A DNA stretch of 64,000 nucleotides from Sphingomonas lycopersici. GTDB taxonomy: Bacteria; Pseudomonadota; Alphaproteobacteria; Sphingomonadales; Sphingomonadaceae. The position numbers and the translations under genes were made by a program. This document shows, piece after piece, positions 17,752 through 28,289 of this stretch. A model generated the notes under the pieces. The model did no database searches. It saw nothing but the letters and a program-made list of their open reading frames with translations, and was not told the origin of the DNA. Position 1 is the first letter of the stretch; the number at the start of each line of letters is the position of its first letter. The DNA lies in the NCBI RefSeq assembly GCF_026130605.1, contig NZ_JANFAU010000004.1, positions 62,001-126,000 on the forward strand. Reading direction: 5' to 3'.

Positions 17752-18418
17752 AAACCAGCCCCATCGCCGCCAGCTTGCCGCGCATATCGTAGATATCGAG
17801 GCCGAGTTCGCCGGCGGCGAGCCGCTTGCGCTTGCCCTCCTCCGCCGCCTCGCGCGCCTGCGCCTTGGCGAGCACCGCCTCGGCCTCCGCATTGCGCACG
17901 ACGCACACGCCGTCATCGTCGGCGACGATCACGTCGCCCGCCTCGATCGCCGCCCCGGCGCAGACGATCGGGACATTGACCGAGCCGAGCGTCGCCTTGA
18001 CCGTTCCTTGCGCGAACACCGCGCGCGACCAGACCGGGAAGCCCATCGCGGTGAGATCGCGCACGTCGCGCACCCCGGCGTCGATCACCAGCCCGCGACA
18101 CCCGCGCGCCATCGCCGAGGTCGCCAGCAGGTCGCCGAAATAGCCGTCCTCGCACGGGCTGGTCGGCGCGAGGACGAGGATGTCGCCGGGCTGCAATTGC
18201 TCGATCGCGACATGCACCATCCAATTGTCGCCCGGCGGCGCCGAAATGGTGACCGCCGACCCCGCGATGCGCGCGCCCGGATAGATCGGCCGCAAGCGGC
18301 TGGCGAGCAGGCCGATGCGCCCCTGCGCCTCGTGCACCGTGGCGACGCCGGCATGCGCCAACCCGTCGATCACCGCGCCGGATGCGCGGGGGATATTGCG
18401 AACGACGCGGCCTGCCAT
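17744..18418 (-). CDS. ligK: 4-carboxy-4-hydroxy-2-oxoadipate aldolase / oxaloacetate decarboxylase
   Basis: 224 residues of the RraA-like class II aldolase fold. It cleaves 4-carboxy-4-hydroxy-2-oxoadipate to pyruvate and oxaloacetate, the last step of the pathway, and usually also decarboxylates oxaloacetate. The signatures are [32 protein letters not shown], and [14 protein letters not shown] with the Arg-Asp metal/pyruvate site. The ATG at 18418 was preferred to a GTG at 18436 because GGAG lies six bases before it; the GTG would place the ribosome site inside the gene. It is first in the ligK-ligU-ligI unit. Confidence 0.92.
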
Positions 18419-18440
18419 TGATGTCTCCTTCGCCACGCAC

Positions 18441-18524
18441 CGTCATGCCGGGCTTGACCCGGCATCCAGAGTCATAAGCGGCGTCGTTCTTGGCTCTGGA
18501 TGTCGGGTCAGGCCCGGCATGACG
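18441..18524. repeat. Long palindromic intergenic element, family C
   Basis: The left arm CGTCATGCCGGGCTTGACC and the right arm GGTCAGGCCCGGCATGACG flank an inner pair CATCCAGAG/CTCTGGATG, so about 30 bases on each side can pair. It lies in the promoter gap between ligK and the divergent LysR gene. A short relative lies at 47044-47072. Confidence 0.75.
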
Positions 18525-18579
18525 ACTAAGTTGAATATCGGCCAGACCTAGCCGCGCCGCCCCCTCCCCGCCCAATCGA

Positions 18580-18594
18580 ATGCATGTATGGCAT
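18580..18594. promoter_or_regulatory. Candidate LysR-type operator (T-N11-A) in the divergent lig promoter region
   Basis: ATGC at 18580-18583 and GCAT at 18591-18594 form an inverted repeat with seven bases between, containing T-N11-A (T18581, A18593). It is 26 bases before the LysR start codon, the usual place for an autoregulatory site, and lies between the two arms of the lig cluster. Confidence 0.45.
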
Positions 18595-18619
18595 ATAAGA
18601 ATTTGATATAGGTCATCCG

Positions 18620-19813
18620 ATGAACCTGCGCCCGTTCGATCTCAACCTGCGCCATTTGCGCGCGCTTTCGGCCGCCGTCGAACAGGGCACGCTCTCCGCC
18701 GCGGCGGCGCGCGTCGGGCTCTCGCAACCCGCGTTGACGCAGGGGCTGTCCAAGCTCGAGGCGCAGCTCGGCACGCGATTGTTCGAGCGCCACCCCGGCG
18801 GGCTGACCCCGACCAGCGCCGGCGCGGAAATGGCGGCGCGCGCCGCGACCGCCTTCCGGCTGCTGGCCGAGGCGAGCCGTGCGACGATGAACGGCGGGCG
18901 CGGTTTCTCCCGCCCCGAGCAATTGATGACCGCGACCCAGCTCGATGCCTTCCTGCGCGTTGCCGATGCCGGAAGCTTCGTCGGCGGGGCGCGCGCCAGC
19001 GGCCTCTCGCAACCCGCGCTGCACCGCGCCGCGCGCGAGCTGGAGCAGGTGATCGGGTTGCCGCTGATCGAGCGTCGCGGGCGGGGGGTCGCGCTGACCG
19101 CGCACGGCCGCCGTTTTGCGCGCGGCATCCGCCTCGCCGAGCGCGAAATCGCCGCCGGGATCGCCGAGCTGTCCGCCGATCCTGCGGGCACCGGGCGGAT
19201 CACGATCGGCGCGATGCCGCTGTCGCGCGCTCTGGTGCTGCCGCGCGCGCTGTCGCGCTTCACGCGTCAGGCGCCGGGGGTGACCGTCGAGGTGGTCGAG
19301 GGATCGTGGCGCGAATTGGTCGATCCGCTCAGCGACGGGGTGATCGATCTGATGATCGGCGCGCTGCGCGATCCGCCGCCGCCGGGGCTGACCCAGCGCG
19401 CTCTGTTCGATGACCGGCTCGCGGTGATCGCACGCGCCGGGCACCCGCTCGCCGGGATCGCCGCTCCCGATCGCGCCGCGCTGGCGGCTTATCCCTGGGT
19501 CGTGGGCTCGCCGCAAACCCCGCTTCACGCGCATTGGCGCCGGCTGTTCGACGATCACCCGCTGCCCCCCGCGCCGATCGCGTGCGGGTCGGTGATGGTG
19601 ATCCGCGGCTTGCTCGGCGAAAGCGATCTGCTCACCTTGCTCTCGCCCGATCAGGTCGCGCTGGAGATTGCGGCGGGGGTGCTCACCACGATCGGTCCGC
19701 CGCTCGCCGGCAGCATCCGCCACATCGGCCTCACCACCCGCACCGACTGGCGCCCGACCGCGATGCAACGCCGGCTGATCGCGCTGATCGAGGAGGCGTC
19801 GGCCAGCCTGTAA
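18620..19813 (+). CDS. LysR-family regulator with two tandem HTH domains, probable regulator of the lig cluster
   Basis: 397 residues, about 100 longer than a normal LysR protein. The extra length is a second helix-turn-helix. HTH 1 (about 8-67) reads LNLRHLRALSAAVEQGTLSA and SQPALTQGLSKLEAQLGTRL; HTH 2 (about 103-162) reads MTATQLDAFLRVADAGSFVG and SQPALHRAARELEQVIGLPL. One effector-binding domain follows (about 190-385, from GRITIGAMPLSRALVLPRAL). It is divergent from ligK-ligU-ligI and co-directional with ligJABC, the classic place for the regulator of both arms. The likely inducer is protocatechuate or a ring-cleavage intermediate, by analogy. Confidence 0.9.
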   Translation: MNLRPFDLNLRHLRALSAAVEQGTLSAAAARVGLSQPALTQGLSKLEAQLGTRLFERHPGGLTPTSAGAEMAARAATAFRLLAEASRATMNGGRGFSRPEQLMTATQLDAFLRVADAGSFVGGARASGLSQPALHRAARELEQVIGLPLIERRGRGVALTAHGRRFARGIRLAEREIAAGIAELSADPAGTGRITIGAMPLSRALVLPRALSRFTRQAPGVTVEVVEGSWRELVDPLSDGVIDLMIGALRDPPPPGLTQRALFDDRLAVIARAGHPLAGIAAPDRAALAAYPWVVGSPQTPLHAHWRRLFDDHPLPPAPIACGSVMVIRGLLGESDLLTLLSPDQVALEIAAGVLTTIGPPLAGSIRHIGLTTRTDWRPTAMQRRLIALIEEASASL

Positions 19814-19820
19814 AACGTCC

Positions 19821-19926
19821 GTCACCCCGGCCTTGAGCCGGAGTCCATCGCGAGGCAGGCTCAGGGCAAGAGGTTCTGATCGCAAAGCTCGCGGCACAAT
19901 GGACCCCGGCTCAAGGCCGGGGTGAC
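19821..19926. repeat. Long inverted repeat after the LysR gene
   Basis: GTCACCCCGGCCTTGAGCCG on the left, followed by GAGTCCAT, matches ATGGACC, CCGGCTCAAGG and CCGGGGTGAC on the right, with about 50 bases in the centre. It could form a long hairpin that ends the LysR transcript. Its ends resemble the small repeat at 2698-2724. Confidence 0.7.
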
Positions 19927-20007
19927 GAAGGTGAATTCAGGAAAACGAATAGCCACGCCCCGCTTCCGATTGGCGCACGGACAGCGACGCCCCTTACCAC
20001 CAGCGCC

Positions 20008-20870
20008 ATGAGAGGCGCGACGTTCATTGGCTTCGGCGAGGCAGGCGCGGCGTTCGCGCCGCCCGGGCGTAGCGACATTCGCGGCTATGACATCAAGCTC
20101 GACACCCCTGCGACGCGCGCAAACAAGCTCGCCGATTTCGCTGCTGCCGGTGTAGCCCGCGCCGACAGCGCGGCCGAGGCGCTGGCAGGTGCCCAAACGG
20201 TCTTGTCGCTCGTCACCGCCGATCAGGCGCTGGTCGCCGCGCACACCGCCGCGCCGCATCTCGCATCCGACGCTTTGTGGCTCGACATGAATTCAGTCGC
20301 GCCCGACACCAAGCGCGCCGCCGCCGCCGCGATCGGCGCGCGGTATGTCGATGTCGCGGTGATGGCGCCGGTCCACCCCGGCCGCCACGCGACGCCGTTG
20401 CTCGTCGCCGGCCCGCATGCCGAGGCGGGGGCCGCGGCGCTGCGCGATCTCGGCTTTACCAATATCGCGATCGCCGGCCCCTCGGTGGGCGACGCGTCGG
20501 CGATCAAGATGATCCGATCGGTGATGGTCAAGGGGATCGAGGCGCTGACCGCCGAATGCGCGCTCGCCGCCGAAGCCGCCGGGGTGCGCGCGGCGGTGAT
20601 CGCCTCGCTCGACGCGAGCTGGCCGGGCGCGGATTGGGCGAAGCGCTTCGATTACAACCTCGATCGCATGATGCTCCACGGCCAGCGCCGTGCCGCCGAG
20701 ATGGAAGAGGCGACCAAGACGCTCGACGCGCTCGGCACCGGCAGCGCGATGACACGCGGCACGGTCGAGCGACAGCGCGCGATCGGATCGCTGAACACCG
20801 CGCCGCCCGACGGGCTCGCCGCCAAGCTCGACCTCATCCTCCCCCTGCTGACGCGTCAGGAACAGCCTGC

Positions 20871-20874
<4 letters not shown>
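20008..20874 (+). CDS. NAD(P)-dependent oxidoreductase, 6-phosphogluconate/3-hydroxyisobutyrate dehydrogenase-like (DUF1932)
   Basis: 288 residues. The Rossmann start ATFIGFGEAGAAFA is followed by the conserved VLSLVTADQAL, LWLDMNSVAPDTK and VDVAVMAPVHPGRHATPLLV segments of beta-hydroxyacid dehydrogenases. The DUF1932-type C-terminal helical domain holds SAIKMIRSVMVKGIEALTAE, with the catalytic-lysine region. The substrate is unknown. It is the first gene after the LysR regulator, and its stop overlaps ligJ by four bases, so it belongs to the lig transcript although no core step of the 4,5-cleavage pathway needs it. It may bring a side substrate into the pathway. Confidence 0.82.
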
Positions 20875-23181
<2,307 letters not shown>

Positions 23182-23209
23182 TTTCCCCTTCCCGACAAGA
23201 GAGACGAAC

Positions 23210-24160
23210 ATGACCCTCCGCATCGCGCTCGCCGGCGCCGGCGCCTTTGGCGAGAAGCATCTCGACGGACTGAAGAATATCGACGGGGTGGCGGTGACCA
23301 GCCTTGTCGGGCGACGGCTGGAGCCGACGCAGGCGATCGCCGCGAAATACGGCATCGGCCATGCCACGACCGAGCTGGCCGACACGCTGGCGCGCGACGA
23401 TGTCGACGCCGTGATCCTGTGCACCCCGACGCAGATGCACGCGGCACAGGCGCTGCAATGCCTTGACGCCGGCAAGCATGTGCAGGTCGAAATCCCGCTG
23501 TGCGACAGCCTTGCCGACGGCGAAAAGGTGCTGGCGAAGCAGCAGGAAACCGGGCTCGTCGCGATGGTCGGCCATACGCGGCGGTTCAACCCGAGCCATC
23601 AATATCTCCACCGCAAATTCGCCAGCGGCGAGGCGCAGGTGCAGCAGATGGACGTCCAGACCTATTTCTTCCGGCGCCAGAATATCAACGCCAAGGGCGA
23701 GGCGCGGAGCTGGACCGATCACCTCTTGTGGCACCACGCCGCGCATACCGTCGATCTCTTCGCCTATCAGGCCGGACCGATCGTCGCCGCCAATGCGATC
23801 GAGGGGCCGATCCACCCCGAACTCGGCATCGCGATGGATATGTCGATCCAGCTCAAGGCCGCGACCGGCGCGATCTGCACCTTGTCGCTGAGCTTCAACA
23901 ACGACGGGCCGCTCGGCACCTTCTTCCGCTACATCTGCGACACCGGCACCTGGATCGCGCGCTACGACGATCTGGTGACCGGCAAGGAGGAGCCGATCGA
24001 CCTCACCGGGGTCACTGTCTCGAACAACGGCATCGAACTGCAGGATCGCGAGTTCGTCGCCGCGATCCGCGAAGGGCGCGAGCCCAATGCCTCGGTGGCG
24101 CAGGTGATGCCGTGCTACCGCGTGCTCGATCAGCTGGAGAAGCAACTGGCACGAGGCTGA
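23210..24160 (+). CDS. ligC: 4-carboxy-2-hydroxymuconate 6-semialdehyde dehydrogenase
   Basis: 316 residues, Gfo/Idh/MocA fold. It oxidises the hemiacetal form of the LigAB product with NADP to 2-pyrone-4,6-dicarboxylate, the LigI substrate. The Rossmann motif IALAGAGAFGEKHLDG is at the very start, then VILCTPTQMHAAQALQCLDA and GKHVQVEIPLCDS. The C-terminal domain has WTDHLLWHHAAHTVDLFAYQ, as in described LigC proteins. It completes the set LigA, B, C, I, U, J and K in this window. A perfect hairpin at 24166 follows the stop. Confidence 0.95.
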   Translation: MTLRIALAGAGAFGEKHLDGLKNIDGVAVTSLVGRRLEPTQAIAAKYGIGHATTELADTLARDDVDAVILCTPTQMHAAQALQCLDAGKHVQVEIPLCDSLADGEKVLAKQQETGLVAMVGHTRRFNPSHQYLHRKFASGEAQVQQMDVQTYFFRRQNINAKGEARSWTDHLLWHHAAHTVDLFAYQAGPIVAANAIEGPIHPELGIAMDMSIQLKAATGAICTLSLSFNNDGPLGTFFRYICDTGTWIARYDDLVTGKEEPIDLTGVTVSNNGIELQDREFVAAIREGREPNASVAQVMPCYRVLDQLEKQLARG

Positions 24161-24165
24161 CCTTT

Positions 24166-24200
24166 CTTCCTCCCCTCCCTTGAACAGGGAGGGGAGGAAG
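24166..24200. repeat. Perfect 15-bp hairpin between ligC and the aldo/keto reductase gene
   Basis: CTTCCTCCCCTCCCT (24166-24180) and AGGGAGGGGAGGAAG (24186-24200) pair fully around five bases. There is no T-run, so it may weaken or process the transcript rather than end it. The same core (CCCTCCCT..AGGGAGGG) recurs at 25296-25436. Confidence 0.65.
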
Positions 24201-24280
24201 AAGAGAGCGCGAAGGATGGCGGGGTGCCATTTCGCATCCGATGCTTTAGCACACGCCGCAAACCTCATAGGAGCGCCGCC

Positions 24281-25294
24281 GTGACCGCACTTCCCACCCG
24301 CAATCTCGGGCCGCTTACCGTTTCGGCGATCGGGCTCGGGTGCATGAACCTCAACCACGCTTACGGCATCCCGCCGAGCGCGGAGGAAGGCGGGCGGCTG
24401 CTCAATCGCGCGCTCGATCTCGGGGTCACGTTGCTCGATACCGCGGCGCTCTACGGCGCGGGGCAGAACGAGAAGCTGATCCGCGCCTCGGTGATCCACC
24501 GTCGGCGCGAATTCACGCTCGCCTCGAAATGCGTGCTCGACATGTACGACGGCAAGCGCGGGCTCAACGGCTCGCCCGCCGCGATCGCCGCGACGCTCGA
24601 TGCGGCGCTGCAGCGGCTCGGGACCGATCATATCGATCTCTATTATCTCCACCGGCTCGACCGTAACGTACCGATCGAGGAATCGGTCGGCGCGCTGGCG
24701 CGTGCACACGAGGCCGGCAAGATCGGCGCGATCGGGCTTTCCGAAATGGGCGCGGCAACGATCCGCCGCGCGCACGCCGTCCACCCGGTCGCCGCGGTGC
24801 AGAGCGAATATTCGCCGGTCGTGCGCAACCCCGAGATAGCGGTGCTCGATACCTGTCGCGCCCTGGGGATCGGCTTCGTCGCTTTCTCGCCGGTCGCACG
24901 CGGGTTGCTGTGCGACGCGGTGCACGACGACATTTATGAGGCCGAACACGATATCCGCCGCGCGATGCCGCGTTTCAACGGCGAGAATCTGCGCCACAAT
25001 CTGAAGGCGGTGGCCGCGTTCAACGCGCTCGCCGCGCGGATCGGCGCGACTCCGGCGCAGCTCGCGCTCGCCTGGGTGCTGTCGCGCGGGGATAATGTCG
25101 TGCCGATCCCCGGCACGCGCAGCATCACGCATCTGGAAGAGGATCTCGGCGCGATCGCGCTCGATCCGGGCGCCGAGGTGCTGGCGGAGGTGGAAACGAT
25201 CTTCGCCCCCGGATCGATCAAGGGACCGCGCTATTCCGCCGCGATGCAGGCGCAGATCGACACCGAGACCTTCGCGGACGAGGAACTGGCCTGA
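24281..25294 (+). CDS. Aldo/keto reductase
   Basis: 337 residues from a GTG start at 24281, chosen for AGGAG eight bases before it. TIM-barrel NADPH-dependent reductase of the YajO/PLR class. The catalytic tetrad can be read: Asp in LLDTAALYGAG, Tyr in the same block, Lys in FTLASKCVLD and His in LYYLHRLDRN. The nucleotide-binding end is VVPIPGTRSITHLEEDLGAI. It lies 120 bases after ligC on the same strand, separated by a hairpin. It may reduce aromatic aldehydes or ketones feeding the lig pathway, but the substrate is unknown. Palindromic repeats follow it. Confidence 0.88.
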   Translation: MTALPTRNLGPLTVSAIGLGCMNLNHAYGIPPSAEEGGRLLNRALDLGVTLLDTAALYGAGQNEKLIRASVIHRRREFTLASKCVLDMYDGKRGLNGSPAAIAATLDAALQRLGTDHIDLYYLHRLDRNVPIEESVGALARAHEAGKIGAIGLSEMGAATIRRAHAVHPVAAVQSEYSPVVRNPEIAVLDTCRALGIGFVAFSPVARGLLCDAVHDDIYEAEHDIRRAMPRFNGENLRHNLKAVAAFNALAARIGATPAQLALAWVLSRGDNVVPIPGTRSITHLEEDLGAIALDPGAEVLAEVETIFAPGSIKGPRYSAAMQAQIDTETFADEELA

Positions 25295-25295
25295 T

Positions 25296-25436
25296 CCCTT
25301 CCCCTTCTTACTCCCCTCCCTCGTGAAGGGAGGGGCTGGGGGTGGGTGGGTGTGAGGCGCGGGCGACGGTGCCCCTTCGGGCCAACCCACCCCCGGCCCC
25401 TCCCTTGTTCAAGGGAGGGGAGAAGAAGGAAGGGAA
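25296..25436. repeat. Large compound palindromic element, family D
   Basis: The left part (CCCTTCCCCTTCTTACTCCC, then CTCCCTCGTGAAGGGAGGGG) and the right part (CCCCTCCCTTGTTCAAGGGA, then GGGGAGAAGAAGG) each fold, and together form one long arm pair over 140 bases. It fills the gap between the convergent aldo/keto reductase and DUF1467 genes and probably acts as a two-way terminator. Confidence 0.7.
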
Positions 25437-25437
25437 G

Positions 25438-25713
25438 TTAAACCCCGTTCGCGACGTCGAGGAAGTCGAGCATATCGGTGGTGACCCAGCCGAAATGGTA
25501 ATTGGCGACGAACAGCAGGAACAGCGCCGTCGCGACGATCGTCACGCGAAAGGCGATGCGGCCGATGCGGAATTCGTGCGGGGCGCTTTCGGCCTGTCCG
25601 GGCACGCGCTCCACCCCGGCTTCCTCGGCGGTCCTCACCCCGAACGGCAGCACGAGAAAGACCGAAAAGGCCCAGAACAGGACGTAGATCGCCAGCATCG
25701 ACGTCCAGCGCAT
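25438..25713 (-). CDS. DUF1467 family two-helix membrane protein
   Basis: 91 residues with two hydrophobic helices (SMLAIYVLFWAFSVFLVLPF and FRVTIVATALFLLFVANYHF) joined by a polar loop with GVRTAEEAGVERVPGQAESA. The pattern FWAFSVFLVLPFGVRT is characteristic of DUF1467, found almost only in Alphaproteobacteria. The ATG at 25713 has a perfect GGAGGT six bases upstream; the GTG at 25719 directly abuts that site and cannot be the start. It is the last gene of the nuo-birA-coaX-rnj transcript. Function unknown. Confidence 0.85.
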   Translation of the reverse strand: MRWTSMLAIYVLFWAFSVFLVLPFGVRTAEEAGVERVPGQAESAPHEFRIGRIAFRVTIVATALFLLFVANYHFGWVTTDMLDFLDVANGV

Positions 25714-25715
25714 CG

Positions 25716-27350
25716 TCACACCTCCACGATGAGCACGTCGACCACCGGCTTCTTGCCGGTCCAGCGCGTCGCGACGCGGCGCACCGCGAGCCGCACGTCC
25801 TCACGCAGCCGCTCGCGATCGCGCGGGCCGGTGCGCACCGCTTCCGCCGCAGCCTCCTCGGCCTCGGCGATGAACGGCAGGCGCTCCTCCTCGACGGGCA
25901 CGCCCTGGATACGGACCTGCGGCGTCCCCGCGAGCTTCCCGCCCTGCGTCGCGACCGCGACCGACATCTGGCCGTTGACCCCGAGCTTGCGGCGCTCGTT
26001 GATCGTCACCCCGTCCGCGGGGAGGATCACATCGCCGTCGAGCACCAGCCGCCCGACCGGCGCGTGCCCGATCTTGGTCGGCTCGCCCGGCGCCAGCCGC
26101 ACGATATCGCCGTCGGTCTGCACCAAGGCGCGCGGCACGCCGAGCGACAGCCCGAACCGCGCCTGCTCCATCAGGTGGCGCATCTCGCCGTGGACCGGCA
26201 GCAGCAGCCCCGGCTTGAGCCACTCGTAGATCGCCGCCAGTTCGGGGCGGCCGGGGTGGCCGGAGACGTGCACATGCGCCTGCTTCTCGGTCACCATCTC
26301 CACCCCGCGCCCGGCGAGGATATTCTGGATGCGCCCGATCGCGACTTCGTTGCCGGGAATCTGCTTCGACGAGAAGATCACCGTATCGCCCGCATCGAGC
26401 GATACGGTGTGATTGCCCTCGGCGATCCGCGCGAGCGCGGCGCGCGCCTCGCCCTGCCCGCCGGTCGCGACGATCAGCACCTTGTCGCGCGGCAGCCGCA
26501 TCGCGGTCTCGGGATCGACCGTCTCGGGGAAATCGCGCAGATAGCCGCACGATTGCGCGACGCGCAGGATGCGATCGAGCGAGCGACCCGTGACGCACAA
26601 TTTGCGCCCCGTCTCTTTCGCCACCGCGCCGAGCGTCGAGAGCCGCGCCGCGTTCGACGCGAAAGTCGTCACCAGCACGCGCCCGCGCGCCTTGGCCACC
26701 GCCTCCGCCAGCCCGCGCCGCACCGAGCTTTCCGAGCCGGATTCGTCGGCGTTGAACACATTGGTCGAATCGCACACCAGCACGTCGATCCCCGCCTCGC
26801 CGATCGCGCGCAATTCCTTCTCGGTCGCGGGCTTGCCGATCACCGGCTTGGCGTCAAATTTCCAGTCGCCGGTGTGGAACACGCGGCCGTGCGGGGTGGT
26901 GATTTCGAGCGCATTCGCCTCGGGGATCGAATGCGCCATCGGCACGAAGCGCACATCGAACGGCCCGACCGACACGCGTTCGCGCGGCTCGACCACGCGC
27001 AGGTCCACGCGATCGGCGACGCGTTCCTCCTCCAGCTTGCCGCGGATCAGCCCGGCGGTGAACGGCGTCGCATAAAGTGGCACGCCGAGGTCCTCGGCGA
27101 GATAGGGCAGCGCGCCGATATGATCCTCATGCCCGTGGGTGATGAGGATGCCGACCAGCTCCTCGCGCCGCTCCTCGATGAACGAGAGATCGGGCAGCAC
27201 CAGATCGATGCCGGGATAGCTGTGATCGGCGAAGGTCACCCCCATATCCACCATCACCCATTTTCCCTGGGTGCCGTAGAGGTTGACGTTCATGCCGATC
27301 TCGCCCGAACCGCCGAGCGCACAGAAAAGAAGTTCGTTTTTGGGAGTCAT
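25716..27350 (-). CDS. rnj: Ribonuclease J
   Basis: 544 residues. Metallo-beta-lactamase/beta-CASP nuclease with 5'-3' exo- and endonuclease activity in mRNA decay and rRNA maturation. The zinc motif is ILITHGHEDHIGALPYLAED, with further ligands in VFHTGDWKFD and VCDSTNVFN. The beta-CASP part includes VLVTTFASNAARL, VIFSSKQIPGNE and VHVSGHPGRPE. The short C-terminal domain ends RWTGKKPVVDVLIVEV. Its position after coaX is the standard alphaproteobacterial order. The stop lies only a few bases before the DUF1467 start. Confidence 0.95.
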   Translation of the reverse strand: MTPKNELLFCALGGSGEIGMNVNLYGTQGKWVMVDMGVTFADHSYPGIDLVLPDLSFIEERREELVGILITHGHEDHIGALPYLAEDLGVPLYATPFTAGLIRGKLEEERVADRVDLRVVEPRERVSVGPFDVRFVPMAHSIPEANALEITTPHGRVFHTGDWKFDAKPVIGKPATEKELRAIGEAGIDVLVCDSTNVFNADESGSESSVRRGLAEAVAKARGRVLVTTFASNAARLSTLGAVAKETGRKLCVTGRSLDRILRVAQSCGYLRDFPETVDPETAMRLPRDKVLIVATGGQGEARAALARIAEGNHTVSLDAGDTVIFSSKQIPGNEVAIGRIQNILAGRGVEMVTEKQAHVHVSGHPGRPELAAIYEWLKPGLLLPVHGEMRHLMEQARFGLSLGVPRALVQTDGDIVRLAPGEPTKIGHAPVGRLVLDGDVILPADGVTINERRKLGVNGQMSVAVATQGGKLAGTPQVRIQGVPVEEERLPFIAEAEEAAAEAVRTGPRDRERLREDVRLAVRRVATRWTGKKPVVDVLIVEV

Positions 27351-27383
27351 TGTATTCCTAAGTTGAGCCGCGGTCCTCTATCC

Positions 27384-27464
27384 CCGTTCGGGCTGAGCTT
27401 GTCGAAGCCCTGCACTTTCTCCGCGAGGAAGAAGGCAGCCCTTCGACAAGCTCAGGGCGAACGG
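27384..27464. repeat. Palindromic intergenic element, family A
   Basis: CCGTTCGGGCTGAGCTTGTC and its complement GACAAGCTCAGGGCGAACGG are the outer arms; an inner part runs GAAGCCCTGCACTTTCT... to GGCAGCCCTTC. Near-identical copies are at 35019-35098 and 46202-46282, all about 80 bases. This one separates coaX from rnj. Confidence 0.8.
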
Positions 27465-27491
27465 ATCAGATCCAATGACCGCCGGCGATTT

Positions 27492-28274
27492 TCACTGGAT
27501 ATGCGCGCGTTCCCACATGATCGCCAGCCCCTGAATGGTCAGGTCCGGCTCGATCGCGTCGAACGCATTGGTATGTTGCTCGAACAAGGTGGCGAGCCCG
27601 CCGGTGGCGATCACCTTCACCGGGCGCCCCACCTCGGCCTTCATCCGCGCGACGAGCCCCTCGATCATCGCGATATAGCCCCAATAGATGCCGATGTTCA
27701 TCTGATCGACGGTGTTGCGCCCGATCACGCTCAAATTGCCGCCCGGCGCCTCGATCGCGATGCGCGGCAGCTTGGCGGCGTTGTTGACAAGCGCGTCCAG
27801 CGACAGGTTGATGCCCGGCGCGATGATCCCGCCCTTGTATGCCCCGGTATAATCCGAGTGGTCGAAGGTGGTGGCGGTGCCGAAATCGATTACGATCAGA
27901 TCGCCCTCGTGCAGCGCGTGCGCCGCGATCGTGTTGACCGCGCGGTCGGCGCCGAGCGAGCTCGGCTCGTCGACATCGATCGCGATGCCCCATTCGAGCG
28001 GCGGACGCCCGGCGATCAACGCGTCGCGGCCGAAATATTTGGTCGCCAGCACCTCCAGATTATGGAGCGCGCGCGGCACGACCGTGGAGATCGCCACGCC
28101 ATCGACCTGCGACCGATCGAACCCCTCCAGCATCAGCAACTGATTGAGCCACACCGCATATTCATCCGCCGTGCGGCGCGGATCGGTGGCGATGCGCCAG
28201 CGCGCCTTGATCGTGCGCCCGTCGACCAAAGCGAAAACGACATTGGTGTTTCCGGCATCGACCGCCAGCAGCAT
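27492..28274 (-). CDS. coaX: Type III pantothenate kinase
   Basis: 260 residues. It phosphorylates pantothenate in the first step of coenzyme A synthesis. The acetate/sugar-kinase fold motifs are clear: phosphate loop [52 protein letters not shown] and the [20 protein letters not shown] block that includes the dimer-interface site. The adenine motif [11 protein letters not shown] is near the end. CoaX enzymes need a monovalent cation and are not inhibited by CoA. It lies between birA and rnj. Confidence 0.95.
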   Translation of the reverse strand: MLLAVDAGNTNVVFALVDGRTIKARWRIATDPRRTADEYAVWLNQLLMLEGFDRSQVDGVAISTVVPRALHNLEVLATKYFGRDALIAGRPPLEWGIAIDVDEPSSLGADRAVNTIAAHALHEGDLIVIDFGTATTFDHSDYTGAYKGGIIAPGINLSLDALVNNAAKLPRIAIEAPGGNLSVIGRNTVDQMNIGIYWGYIAMIEGLVARMKAEVGRPVKVIATGGLATLFEQHTNAFDAIEPDLTIQGLAIMWERAHIQ

Positions 28275-28289
28275 GATCCTCTCCCCCTT

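Noticed and set aside
18441..19926. Repeated palindromes as a possible CRISPR array.
   Set aside because: The repeats are not regularly spaced, have no unique spacers of constant length, and no cas gene is present.
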